Shown: positions 17,626-25,385 of the stretch, piece after piece
Numbering within the stretch: position 1 is the stretch's first letter
Layout of the letters: each line of letters starts with the position of its first letter
DNA from: Achromobacter deleyi
Lineage (GTDB): Bacteria > Pseudomonadota > Gammaproteobacteria > Burkholderiales > Burkholderiaceae_B
Length of the DNA: 64,000 nt
Direction: 5' to 3'
NCBI RefSeq assembly: GCF_016127315.1
Contig: NZ_CP065997.1
Location: 3,658,001 to 3,722,000, forward strand
Made by a program: the position numbers and the translations under genes
Notes under the pieces: generated by a model
Database searches by the model: none
What the model saw: the letters and a program-made list of their open reading frames with translations, nothing else
Told to the model about the DNA's origin: nothing

Positions 17626-18294
17626 CTAGGAGGGGTGCTGCGGCAGGGGAGCGCGCAGGCCGCCGAGCAGGAAGCTCATCAGGCGGGGCAGCAGCAGCTC
17701 GGGGTTGTCGGGTTGCTCGGCTTCGTCCAGCGTCCAGCCGGTCACCGAGCGCAGCAGGTCGGTGCCGATGATGGCGTAGGAGGTGGCGCCGAGCATGAAT
17801 TGAAAACGCCACACGATCTCGGCGCGCGGCACGTCGGGCAGCGCGGCGAAGAAGGCATTGCGGTAGCGCTCGAGCACGTCGGCGTATTCCTCCGCGAACA
17901 GCGCGCGGATGAAGCCGGCCGGGTCGGTCATGGTGCGCTCGAGCAGCGGCAGAAAGGTGCTGCCGGCCTGTTCGGGGTCGGCGGCCAGCCGCAGCAGCGT
18001 GCCGAAGAAGGCGTCGACGATCTGCGACGGCTTGAGCGGCTTGCCCTGGGCCTGCGCTTCCAGTTCGTCCAGCAGCCGCAGGCGTTCGCGGTTGAGGACT
18101 TCCAGGCGGCGCTTGAGCACGGCCTGCACCAGCGATTCCTTGGAACCGAAGTGATAGTTGACCGAAGCCAGGTTGACGCCCGCCGCGCCGGTGATCTGGC
18201 GCATCGACGTGCCGTCGTGCCCCTGCTGCGCAAACAGGGCTTCGGCGGTGTCCAGGATTGATTCGCGGGTGCTGGAGGATCTGAGTTCTTGCAT
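17626..18294 (-). CDS. TetR-family regulator, PsrA/FadR-like
   Basis: A 222-residue TetR repressor. The N-terminal helix-turn-helix ILDTAEALFAQQGHDGTSMR...GAAGVNLASVNYHFGSKESL covers about residues 12-56; the rest is a helical ligand/dimer domain. First gene of the beta-oxidation block, so it is likely a fatty-acyl-responsive repressor like PsrA of Pseudomonas. A dyad matching the PsrA motif lies 10 bp upstream of the ATG at 18294. An in-frame TTG at 18345 would extend the protein by 17 residues but would put that operator inside the coding region, so ATG was chosen; its Shine-Dalgarno is weak. Confidence 0.9.
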   Translation of the reverse strand: MQELRSSSTRESILDTAEALFAQQGHDGTSMRQITGAAGVNLASVNYHFGSKESLVQAVLKRRLEVLNRERLRLLDELEAQAQGKPLKPSQIVDAFFGTLLRLAADPEQAGSTFLPLLERTMTDPAGFIRALFAEEYADVLERYRNAFFAALPDVPRAEIVWRFQFMLGATSYAIIGTDLLRSVTGWTLDEAEQPDNPELLLPRLMSFLLGGLRAPLPQHPS

Positions 18295-18647
18295 TGGGTT
18301 GAATTCAAACGTTCGTTTGAAAGAAGTATGCGTAAAAGATGACAAGGATGCGACCCCGGCAATCCCGAATAGGGTTTACCCCTAAAAGCTGAGCTGGCGC
18401 GGCGCTCGTTCCTTTGCATGAGAGACCCTGCTGTTGGCCGAGGCGGCGCGCATCGCGTCGTCCAAATGGCGCTGCGCCGTTTGGCCTCGGACGTGCGTCC
18501 TAGGATGAAAGCCGTCTGGAAGGTCGCAGCGAAACGCCGCAGTATCACAGCGAGGACTTGATAGCGTGGCACCGTGGATGCGCCTGGCGAGCCCGATCGC
18601 CGTTCCGGTGCCGCAGGCCATATCGACCTGACACAGGAGCAGGAGAC
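18295..18647. other. Divergent intergenic region, TetR / GINT1-like gene
   Basis: A 353-bp non-coding gap between divergent genes. It contains the PsrA-type dyad (18304-18321), a short TAGGG/CCCTA inverted repeat (18370-18384), and a good Shine-Dalgarno (CAGGAGCAGGAGAC) for the plus-strand gene. I see no ORF with coding character and no convincing sigma-70 promoter for the plus-strand gene. Confidence 0.5.
18304..18321. promoter_or_regulatory. PsrA-type operator
   Basis: TTCAAACGTTCGTTTGAA: two perfect 8-bp half-sites around a central TT. It contains CAAAC-N4-GTTTG, matching the published PsrA consensus (G/C)AAAC-N2-4-GTTT(C/G). Its position 10 bp before the TetR start codon suits autorepression of the regulator-fadE-fadI-fadJ unit. 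That the TetR protein binds here is inferred. Confidence 0.75.
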
Positions 18648-20249
18648 ATGAAGACCTACAGAGTGGGGCTGTTGATCGATGGAACCGACCAGCCCGGCTG
18701 GATCCACGACATGGCTGAGTGGCTCGCGCGCAGCCAGGATTTCGATCTGTCCGCACTGCTGGTCATGGAGAAGGACGCCGCCGGTCCCGCGCCGCGCTTG
18801 GGCGCCAAGGCGCTGTTCGGCACGCTGTCGCGGCTCGAATCGCGGCTGCTGCCGGCGCGGCAGCGGCAGATGCTGACCTGCCGCGACCTGCGCGACGGCC
18901 TGTCCGCATCGACCACTGTGCTGACCCTGCCGCCCGGTCCGCAGGACAACGGGCGCGATGACGGCGTGGCGGCGCTGGGGCTCGACCTGGTGATCATGCT
19001 GGGCGCGTTGCCGCCGCCGCGCGCGCGCGTGGCGAGCTGGACGCGGCACGGCATCTGGCGGCTCAGTTATTCCGACATCGCCGTATCCACCAGCCGCTAT
19101 GCGGGTTTCTGGGAGGTCTACCAGCGCGAAGACCACACCACGGTGAAACTGTGGCGCGTGGGCGCCAGCACGGAAGAGGACGTGTTGCTGGACCAGCGCA
19201 GTTTCAATACCGAGGTGTTCTGGCTGAAGAACCAGACCCGCGCGTTCAGCCTGGGCAACTTCATGGTCTACGACGCGCTGCTGGCGCTGGCGCGCGCGCG
19301 CCCGGGCGCGGCGCCGCCCGGCATGCAGATCATGAGCGGCCAGCGCCGCGACGATCCGGCCGAGTGGGACAGCGCCGCCTATATCGCGCGCCAGGCCTGG
19401 TTAATGACGGATTTGATTGTGCGGCGCGTCATGGGACGCAATGTGCGTTGGCGGATCGGTATGTTCGCGTCGACCCGGCAACAGGCAGTGGTATCCGAGG
19501 CGAAGGTGCTGCAACCACCCAAGGGGCGTTTTTTCGCGGATCCATTTGTTTATATGCGGGGCGAAAATCCATATATATTTTTCGAAGATTACGATTTTCA
19601 CTCGCGCAAGGGAACGATCTCGGTCGCCACCTATGAAAACGGCGCTTTCCAGCTGCTGGGGACGGCCTTGAATCTGCCCTATCATTTATCATTTCCATAT
19701 ATATTCGAATACGAGGGCGTCACCTACATGGTGCCGGAAACGTGCGGAAATCGCAGTATAGAATTATGGAAATGCACGGAATTTCCATTGAAATGGGAAT
19801 TGGATTTGACTCTGATGACCGATGTTTCGGCTGTCGATACCATTATTTTCAAACGCGGGGAATACTGGTGGCTATTAACCAATATCGACCGCACCGACGG
19901 CCAGAGCCACTGCGATGAATTGTTCGCCTTCTTCGCCGACTCGCCGCGCTCGAGCCACTGGACGCCACATGCCTGCAACCCCATCGTGCGCAACCCGATG
20001 CGGGCGCGCAACGCCGGAATCGTTGTCTCGCCGGGCGGAGAGGTGATCCGCTGCGCGCAGTACCAAGGCTTCTGCCACTACGGCAAGGGTGTCTCGCTGA
20101 ACCGGATCGAAGAACTGTCGCCGTCGACCTACGTCGAGACGGATGGCGAAATCCACTACGCCGGCTTCCTGAAAAAACGCCATGCTTCAATGCACCATTG
20201 GCATCATCAGGGTGGCCATACGGTATTTGACTTCGCATATATGGAGTAA
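18648..20249 (+). CDS. GINT1-like beta-propeller protein (putative glycan-related)
   Basis: A 533-residue protein. The N-terminal part (MKTYRVGLLIDGTDQPGWI...) resembles a formyltransferase/nucleotide-sugar-like alpha/beta fold, and residues about 285-530 resemble the five-bladed propeller domain named after plant glucosamine inositolphosphorylceramide transferase 1 (KGRFFADPFVYMRGENPYIF, YHLSFPYIFEYEGVTYMVPE, RNAGIVV near 457-463). Bacterial copies are often found in surface-polysaccharide loci. Strong Shine-Dalgarno before the ATG. The segment 19540-19870 is much richer in A/T (for example CCATATATATTTTTCG) than the flanking parts of the same gene, suggesting a mosaic or horizontally acquired gene. 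No enzymatic function is proven; family assignment is from memory of the motif. Confidence 0.6.
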   Translation: MKTYRVGLLIDGTDQPGWIHDMAEWLARSQDFDLSALLVMEKDAAGPAPRLGAKALFGTLSRLESRLLPARQRQMLTCRDLRDGLSASTTVLTLPPGPQDNGRDDGVAALGLDLVIMLGALPPPRARVASWTRHGIWRLSYSDIAVSTSRYAGFWEVYQREDHTTVKLWRVGASTEEDVLLDQRSFNTEVFWLKNQTRAFSLGNFMVYDALLALARARPGAAPPGMQIMSGQRRDDPAEWDSAAYIARQAWLMTDLIVRRVMGRNVRWRIGMFASTRQQAVVSEAKVLQPPKGRFFADPFVYMRGENPYIFFEDYDFHSRKGTISVATYENGAFQLLGTALNLPYHLSFPYIFEYEGVTYMVPETCGNRSIELWKCTEFPLKWELDLTLMTDVSAVDTIIFKRGEYWWLLTNIDRTDGQSHCDELFAFFADSPRSSHWTPHACNPIVRNPMRARNAGIVVSPGGEVIRCAQYQGFCHYGKGVSLNRIEELSPSTYVETDGEIHYAGFLKKRHASMHHWHHQGGHTVFDFAYME

Positions 20250-20518
20250 ATGACGCGAGCTACCGAAAAATAAAAATGTTACCTATATTTCGATTGCAGC
20301 GGAACGCCACAGGCATAATGTGTCGGTGGAAACATATAGACAAGTCTGTCGCCAAATATCGCCTGGTCCTGCTTCCATTTCAGGCGGCGCGGGTCCCGCC
20401 CCGTTCCATCTGTCAGTGCCCTGAATCCGGCCCTGCCGGCGCCGGTCCGCAGGCGTGGCAGCAGACTGGGGGCTGGCTTTCCGCCCAGGCGGGCTCGGTG
20501 GAAACCCTAGCGGATAAA

Positions 20519-20542
20519 AGGATGAGAGGGGTGTCTCATCCT
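20519..20542 (+). terminator. Rho-independent terminator
   Basis: A perfect 9-bp stem AGGATGAGA/TCTCATCCT with loop GGGGTG, followed by GTTTTATG. It lies 270 bp after the stop of the GINT1-like gene and before the LuxR promoter, so it either ends a long 3' UTR or terminates an independent small RNA. Confidence 0.75.
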
Positions 20543-20611
20543 GTTTTATGAGAACGTTTACAGCTAACGAATGATTTCTGTTTTTGTCGGATTATATCGC
20601 TAGCCAGCGTC

Positions 20612-20640
20612 TTGATTTTGCCAATTTCGAACCATAAGAT
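20612..20640 (+). promoter_or_regulatory. Sigma-70-like promoter for the first LuxR gene
   Basis: TTGATT (20612-20617) and TAAGAT (20635-20640) separated by exactly 17 bp, in an AT-rich patch. The predicted start near 20647 leaves a leader of about 165 nt before the ATG. Confidence 0.6.
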
Positions 20641-20812
20641 GGGTTCATGCCATCCGTTATGTTGGCTACGAAAGTCTCCCAACCCAAATGGCCCGGTGCA
20701 GCGTCATTAGATATTCCGGGAATCGCGGACCACCCCCGCGGGGTTGGAAAAAAAATAGTCTTCAGCACAGCGAAGATCCCTTCTAGGCCTGTTGAACAAC
20801 CGGGAGGACACC

Positions 20813-21559
20813 ATGGCCAAGATGGTCCTGATTGAAGCCCATCCGCTCCTGCGGCTGGGGTTGTGGCAGATTCTGAGCAAGTTGGACGATGTGTGGGAAA
20901 TCGAGGGAATGGGGTTGGCCGATGTTTCGAAGGCCAATGGGGCGCATGCCGGCGCAGATCTTCTGATCTACGGCTTGCCCGTGGACAGCGAGGAAGCCTG
21001 GAGCACGCTGCATGAGATCCAGCGCGAACTCAGCCCGAAGCGCATCCTGCTGCTGACCGATGTCATGCCGCTGCCGATGCCGGTGCAGGGCTTGCCCGGC
21101 GCCAGCGTGTACGGTTGCCTCATGAAGACGGCGTCGGTGGAGATCCTGGAAGCGGCCATCCGCCTGGTCATGGCGGGCGGACAGTGCTTCCCGAGCGAGC
21201 AGGCGTTGCAGGCGCCGGCGCAAGCCAGCTGCGTGTTGCCGGCGCGCGAGGCCGATGACGCCGGCAAGGGCACCATGCCGATCAGCGCGGGCGCGCAGTT
21301 GCTGCAGATCACGCCGCGCCAGTACGAGGTATTGGTGTTGCTGGCCAGGGGCTATCCCATCAAGACGGTCAGCCGCATGCTCAACATCTCGGTCGCCACC
21401 GCGAAGACGCATGCCTGCACGCTGTACCAACGCCTGCACGTCAAGAACAAGGGCGAGGCCGTGTACGCGGCGCTGCAACGCGGCGCCACGCTGGAATGGC
21501 ATGAGCCCAATGGCCGCGACGTGGACGCCGGGCAGCTGTATGGGCGCAAGCTGGGCTGA
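20813..21559 (+). CDS. LuxR-type regulator with degenerate receiver domain (first of pair)
   Basis: 248 residues: an N-terminal receiver-like domain (about 1-125) and a C-terminal LuxR/FixJ helix-turn-helix (about 165-222; ITPRQYEVLVLLARGYPIKT, ISVATAKTHACTLYQRL). The receiver is non-canonical: the acidic pair normally seen as DDHP is EAHP, and the strand that should carry the phospho-Asp reads DLLIYGLP, with no Asp at the acceptor position. Phosphorylation is therefore unlikely; control may be by ligand, partner protein or abundance. ATG at 20813 follows GGGAGG; an in-frame TTG at 20792 is less likely. No histidine kinase is nearby. A paralogue follows and the exopolysaccharide locus lies downstream. 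Confidence 0.85.
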   Translation: MAKMVLIEAHPLLRLGLWQILSKLDDVWEIEGMGLADVSKANGAHAGADLLIYGLPVDSEEAWSTLHEIQRELSPKRILLLTDVMPLPMPVQGLPGASVYGCLMKTASVEILEAAIRLVMAGGQCFPSEQALQAPAQASCVLPAREADDAGKGTMPISAGAQLLQITPRQYEVLVLLARGYPIKTVSRMLNISVATAKTHACTLYQRLHVKNKGEAVYAALQRGATLEWHEPNGRDVDAGQLYGRKLG

Positions 21560-21560
21560 A

Positions 21561-21585
21561 GAACCGGGGCTGCCAGCCCCGGTTC
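21561..21585 (+). terminator. Hairpin after the first LuxR gene
   Basis: A perfect 11-bp inverted repeat GAACCGGGGCT / AGCCCCGGTTC with loop GCC, starting one base after the stop codon. No clear T-tract follows (GCGCCGTTTG), so it may be a partial terminator or mRNA 3'-end stabiliser. Confidence 0.6.
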
Positions 21586-21747
21586 GCGCCGTTTGCCAGG
21601 CGATGCGCGGCCTACGCCCATCGGCCTGGCCGGGCGCTCCCCGCCATCCCGCCTAGGGCATTCACTGCAGCATCGGCGGTCGCCGTGCCGCAGCATTCCT
21701 CCTCCAATCATCCTCCTGTACGAGATTCAGCGAACGTAGCCGCTGAT

Positions 21748-21777
21748 AGCATGGGTTGTGTCCGCAAGCATGGGTTG
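21748..21777. repeat. Direct repeat AGCATGGGTTG upstream of the second LuxR gene
   Basis: Two exact copies of AGCATGGGTTG at 21748-21758 and 21767-21777, start-to-start distance 19 bp (about two helical turns). Such spacing fits cooperative binding of a dimeric regulator; the binder is unknown. Confidence 0.55.
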
Positions 21778-21928
21778 AGACGGCGAATCACAATGCCCGC
21801 CCGAGCCACCCCGCGCAGCGGACGAGATTCCCGTGAGCCTGGTGACGCGCCGGAACCGTCGTCGCTGCCGTGCGCCGCCTTGCCATGGGAACCGTGTCTG
21901 GGCCCTGTGTCACAAGGTTCCCCCCGGG

Positions 21929-22579
21929 ATGACAACCGTTCTGATCGAAGACTACGCGCTGCTTCGTGTCGCAATCCAGCATGTGTTGGAGCGCGTGCGC
22001 AATGCCGAGGACATCCTGGCGATCTCGCCAGCCCATCTCTTGAACATGCCCGGCTCGATCAACCGGCCGGTGGAATTACTGGTCGTCGGCTGCAGCGGCG
22101 TGGCCGAGCCCGACATCGGCCTGCTGTCGCAGGCAATGGCGCTGTTCATGCCGCGCCTGGTGCTGGCGCTGTATTCGGTGCTGGACCAGAGCGTCATGGC
22201 GGCCTGCGCGCGCGCCGGCGTGGCGGGTTATCTGCCCAAGGCCTCCAGCCCCGATGCATTGGCCGCCGCCGTCAGCCTGGTGCTGGCGGGCGGCGAATGC
22301 TATCCGCAGCCAGCGGCGCGGCCATTGGGCGTCTCGCAGACGCCGGTGCCGGAATTGCGTGAGCTGACGCAGCGGCAGGAGGAGATCCTGCAACTGCTGG
22401 TGCAGGGCAAGACCATGCGCGAGATCGGACAGCAGGTGGGCATTTCGGTGGCCACGGTCAAGAGCCATGCGCGCACCCTGTACTGGAAGCTGAACGCGCG
22501 CAACCAGGCCGAGGCGGCCTACATCGCCGTGCAGATGGGCCTGGTGCGCGGCAGCGGCAAGCCCGGCGAACCCGCCTGA
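21929..22579 (+). CDS. LuxR-type regulator with degenerate receiver domain (second of pair)
   Basis: 216 residues with the same plan as the preceding gene: receiver-like N-terminus (MTTVLIEDYALLRVAIQHVL), then LuxR helix-turn-helix at about 144-203 (LTQRQEEILQLLVQGKTMRE, ISVATVKSHARTLYWKL). One acidic pocket residue pair (ED) is kept, but the acceptor strand reads ELLVVGCSGV, again without Asp. The helix-turn-helix is close to that of the first gene, so the two look like duplicated paralogues. Start chosen by alignment to the receiver domain; the Shine-Dalgarno is poor and a GTG at 21833 remains possible. A probable regulator of the neighbouring exopolysaccharide operons (inference from position). 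Confidence 0.8.
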   Translation: MTTVLIEDYALLRVAIQHVLERVRNAEDILAISPAHLLNMPGSINRPVELLVVGCSGVAEPDIGLLSQAMALFMPRLVLALYSVLDQSVMAACARAGVAGYLPKASSPDALAAAVSLVLAGGECYPQPAARPLGVSQTPVPELRELTQRQEEILQLLVQGKTMREIGQQVGISVATVKSHARTLYWKLNARNQAEAAYIAVQMGLVRGSGKPGEPA

Positions 22580-22595
22580 GGAACCCCATGAAAAA

Positions 22596-22623
22596 GGGCG
22601 GCGCGCCCGCAAGCGCGCCGCCC
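22596..22623 (-). terminator. Rho-independent terminator of the exopolysaccharide operon
   Basis: A perfect 10-bp stem GGGCGGCGCG/CGCGCCGCCC with an 8-nt loop. Read on the minus strand it is followed by TTTTT (plus-strand AAAAA at 22591-22595), a textbook intrinsic terminator 28 bp beyond the last minus-strand gene. The same hairpin may also stop the LuxR gene from the other side. Confidence 0.85.
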
Positions 22624-22651
22624 TGGATGGCGCCTGGCCGTGATGGCGGCG

Positions 22652-23929
22652 TCAGCGCCCGGTATCGCGGCGCACGGCGCTGGCGGGGCTGGGCGCGGCC
22701 GGCGCGGTGACGGGATCGACCACCGCGGCGAATTCCCGTTCGGCGGCCGCCAGCACCGCGTCGACGTGCAGATAGCGCAAGGCGTGGCGGCGCGCGGCGG
22801 TGCCGAGGGTCTCGCGGATCTGCGCATTGTGGGCCAGCTTGCGCACGGCCTCGGCCATGGCCGCGGCATCCTCGGGCGGGGTGACCAGGCCGCAGTGCGC
22901 CACCACGCCGGCCAGCTCGGTGCCGCGGGCGGCGCCGCACACCACGGGACGGCCGCTGGCCAGCATGCCGGTCAGCTTGGACGGCATGACCAGATCGGCG
23001 GCGCCGGCGCGTTGCGGCAGCAGGTGGATGTCGGCGGTGTTCAGCAGCGCGCCCAGCCGTTCGCAGGGCTGCAGGTCGAGAAAGCGCACCCGCGCCAGGC
23101 CCTCGCACTGCGCCTGCAGCGGCGCCCGCTCGGGGCCCTGGCCGCAGAACACGAACCACAGGCGCGGCTCGTGCTGCAGCAGCCGCGCCACCTGCGCCAG
23201 CGTCTGCAGGCCCTGCTTGCCACCCATGTTGCCCGAGTACAGCGCCACCACCGCGTCGGCGGGGATGCCGAGCTCGGCGCGCAGGTTGCCGGCGCGATCG
23301 GGGGCGATGGCGTTGACGTCGATCCAGTTGGGCAGCAGTACCGCGCGTTGCGGGTCGATGCCCTTGTACAGCGCCAGGTCCTGCATGCGCCGCGAAATCG
23401 TCGAGACGCGGTCGAAGCGCCGCATCAGCCACCGCTCGGCGCGCTGCACCAGGCCGCGCAGCCGCGCGCCCTTGAGCAGGCCCAGGTCGAAGGCGGCGTC
23501 CACTTCATAGTCCTGGATGTGGAGCCAGGCGCGCGCGCCGCACAGCCGCGCCGCCAGCCACGCGGCCGGCGCGCAGAAGAGGGCGGGTTCGACCACCAGG
23601 ATCAGGTCGGGCCGGCCGGCCGCCGCCCGCAGCAGCGACGGCAGGCTCGAGAGCGCGAAGCTGGCCAGGTGCAGCAGGCGCTTGGCGCCGCCGGGCTTGC
23701 GTGGCACCCACAAGGGCGCGCGCCGGACATCGACGCCGGCGCGGGTCTCGCGGCGGTAGCGGCCGGCGTGATAGCCGTCGTGGACCTGCCATTGGGGATA
23801 GTAGGGCGGGGCGGTGACGACGCTGACCTGGTGGCCGCGGGCGGCCAGCCATTCGGCCATTTCCGCGTTGTACTTGCCGATGCCGGTCAGTTCCGGCGCG
23901 TAGTTGATGCTGTACAGAAGTATCTTCAT
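22652..23929 (-). CDS. wcaI: Glycosyltransferase, WcaI family (GT4)
   Basis: 425 residues. The N-terminus MKILLYSINYAPELTGIGKY is the signature of WcaI-type colanic-acid glycosyltransferases, and the C-terminal half has the GT-B/GT4 donor-binding pattern (VVALYSGNMGGKQGLQTL at about 240-257; LLPQRAGAADLVMPSKLTGMLASG). It should add a sugar to the lipid-linked repeat unit at the cytoplasmic face of the inner membrane. ATG at 23929 shares ATGA with the stop of the acetyltransferase upstream. Last gene of the minus-strand operon. The sugar is unknown. Confidence 0.87.
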   Translation of the reverse strand: MKILLYSINYAPELTGIGKYNAEMAEWLAARGHQVSVVTAPPYYPQWQVHDGYHAGRYRRETRAGVDVRRAPLWVPRKPGGAKRLLHLASFALSSLPSLLRAAAGRPDLILVVEPALFCAPAAWLAARLCGARAWLHIQDYEVDAAFDLGLLKGARLRGLVQRAERWLMRRFDRVSTISRRMQDLALYKGIDPQRAVLLPNWIDVNAIAPDRAGNLRAELGIPADAVVALYSGNMGGKQGLQTLAQVARLLQHEPRLWFVFCGQGPERAPLQAQCEGLARVRFLDLQPCERLGALLNTADIHLLPQRAGAADLVMPSKLTGMLASGRPVVCGAARGTELAGVVAHCGLVTPPEDAAAMAEAVRKLAHNAQIRETLGTAARRHALRYLHVDAVLAAAEREFAAVVDPVTAPAAPSPASAVRRDTGR

Positions 23930-24486
23930 GCTGGCGGCTCCACGCGGGGTTTGACGGGACGGCAGGGGTTGCCCAGGCACACCATGGCCGGCGGCAGGTT
24001 GCGGAACACCGAGCTGCGCGCGCCGACCACGGCCTCGCGGCCGATGGTGACGCCCGGGCCGACGAACACGTCGGTGGCGACCCAGGCGCCGTCCTCGATG
24101 CGGACGGCGCGTTCGCGCAGCGGGAAGTCGGGCTTGCCGGCGTCGTGGTCGGCCGCGCACAGGTAGCTGCGCTGCGACACCACGGCATGGGCGCCGATAT
24201 GGATCGGCCCCAGGCTGTAGATCACCGTGTCATCGCCGATCCAGGCGTAGTCGCCGATCTCCACCTTCCAGGGATAGGTCACGGTGGCGCTGGGCCGGAT
24301 CAGGACCTTGCGGCCGACGCGGGCGCCGAAGCAGCGCAGCAGCCAGCGCCGGAAACCGTAGGCCACCTGCGGCGACCAGCGGAACAGCGACCCCTGCACC
24401 AGCCACCACAGCTGCACCGTCAGCGCCGAGCGGCCGCGCTGGCCGGGCGCCAGGGCGAACTGGTCGAGCCGCTGCAAGGCGCTCAT
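23926..24486 (-). CDS. wcaF: WcaF-type exopolysaccharide acetyltransferase
   Basis: 186 residues with left-handed beta-helix hexapeptide repeats (for example VEIGDYAWIGDDTVIYSLGP and GVTIGREAVVGARSSVFRNL) and the conserved SYLCAADHDAGKPDFPL containing the catalytic His. Members of this branch O-acetylate colanic acid or similar polymers using acetyl-CoA. It overlaps both neighbouring genes by 4 bp, so it is co-translated with two glycosyltransferases and probably decorates the same repeat unit. Confidence 0.88.
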   Translation of the reverse strand: MSALQRLDQFALAPGQRGRSALTVQLWWLVQGSLFRWSPQVAYGFRRWLLRCFGARVGRKVLIRPSATVTYPWKVEIGDYAWIGDDTVIYSLGPIHIGAHAVVSQRSYLCAADHDAGKPDFPLRERAVRIEDGAWVATDVFVGPGVTIGREAVVGARSSVFRNLPPAMVCLGNPCRPVKPRVEPPA

Positions 24487-25373
24487 TTGGCCGCTCCGGC
24501 GACCGTTCCCCCCTGTTGGCGCTCCTCGGGCACGGCCAGCCGCGCCTTGCGGATTTCCTCGGTCTTGATGCGGATCTGCCAGTAGTACATGGCGCGGGCG
24601 ATGGCGTAGTCGAAGCCGGCGCGGCCGTCCAGCAAGCCCAGGCGCAGCACGTACGAATGCAGGAACGAGATCGGGGCCTTGAACGGCATGGCCTGGAACA
24701 CGCGCTTGAGCAGCGCCCGCGCGCCGACGTTGGCCTCGCGCGGGTCATTCATCAGGCCCTTGATGCGCAGGTTGGCTTCCCAGTCGGAGTAGCGGTTGTG
24801 CTTGTCGAAGTAGTGGTACAGCGAGTCATGGTCGTTGTGCACCATGCGCGCCCGCAGCGCAAAGGTCTCGCCCTGCACCTGGGGCTGGTAGTGGCCCTCG
24901 ACCTCCCACATGTGGGCCACGTCCAGGTCGTCGTAGTCGAGAAAGCGCGAGCGGTCGCGCGCCAGCAGCGCCAGCTTGTAGACGCGATGGCCATGGCGCA
25001 GCTTGCGGCCGCAGAACACATAGTCGAACGGCACGAAGGCGCCGCCGGCGCCGACGGCGAAGCGCGGCAGCGCGGCGCGGATCTCGGCGGCCAGCTCGGG
25101 CGTCATCTCCTCGTCGGCGTCGACGTACAGCACCACCGGGTGGGTGAAGGGCAGTTGCTCCAGGCACCACTGCTTCTTCTTGGGGTACTTGCCGTTCCAC
25201 TGGAAGTTGCTGACCTTGGCGCCGAGCGCGGCCGCCATGGCGCAGGTGGCGTCGGTGCTGTTGGAATCGACCACGAAGACTTCGTCGAAGTCGGCCAGCG
25301 CCTTCAGGCACTTGGCGATATTGCGTTCCTCGTTCTTGGTCATGACGACCACGGATACCGGTATCTTGGACAT
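24483..25373 (-). CDS. Family 2 glycosyltransferase (WaaE/KdtX-like)
   Basis: 296 residues. GT-A fold start VSVVVMTKNEERNIAKCLKAL, the nucleotide-sugar segment DEVFVVDSNSTDATC, and the metal-binding YVDADEEMTPEL (about 93-104). The WNGKYPKKKQWCLEQLPF segment is typical of the WaaE/KdtX-like branch. Transfers one sugar from a nucleotide donor onto the lipid-linked intermediate; donor and linkage are unknown. ATG at 25373; the gene overlaps the acetyltransferase by 4 bp. Confidence 0.88.
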   Translation of the reverse strand: MSKIPVSVVVMTKNEERNIAKCLKALADFDEVFVVDSNSTDATCAMAAALGAKVSNFQWNGKYPKKKQWCLEQLPFTHPVVLYVDADEEMTPELAAEIRAALPRFAVGAGGAFVPFDYVFCGRKLRHGHRVYKLALLARDRSRFLDYDDLDVAHMWEVEGHYQPQVQGETFALRARMVHNDHDSLYHYFDKHNRYSDWEANLRIKGLMNDPREANVGARALLKRVFQAMPFKAPISFLHSYVLRLGLLDGRAGFDYAIARAMYYWQIRIKTEEIRKARLAVPEERQQGGTVAGAAK

Positions 25374-25385
25374 GAGGCTTTCCTT

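Larger units (their letters stand above)
20250..20812. other. 563-bp non-coding region with terminator and promoter
   Basis: AT-richer than the surroundings. It contains an intrinsic terminator (20519-20542), a strong sigma-70-like promoter (20612-20640) for the LuxR gene, and a long leader of about 165 nt holding CCACCCCCGCGGGGTTGG followed by eight A. Short open frames at 20276-20551 and 20647-20835 have no coding character. Confidence 0.55.
21560..21928. other. 369-bp region between the two LuxR genes
   Basis: Begins with a strong hairpin directly after the first LuxR stop, and contains an 11-bp direct repeat (21748-21777). No coding frame is convincing. The second LuxR frame is open upstream as far as a GTG at 21833, but that extension has no receiver-domain similarity. 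Confidence 0.5.

Noticed and set aside
20276..20551. 91-codon open frame in the gap before the LuxR pair
   Set aside because: No convincing ribosome site, no recognisable features, and it runs into the intrinsic terminator stem.
20647..20835. 62-codon open frame overlapping the first LuxR start
   Set aside because: Lies in the probable mRNA leader with no coding character; overlaps the real start in another frame.
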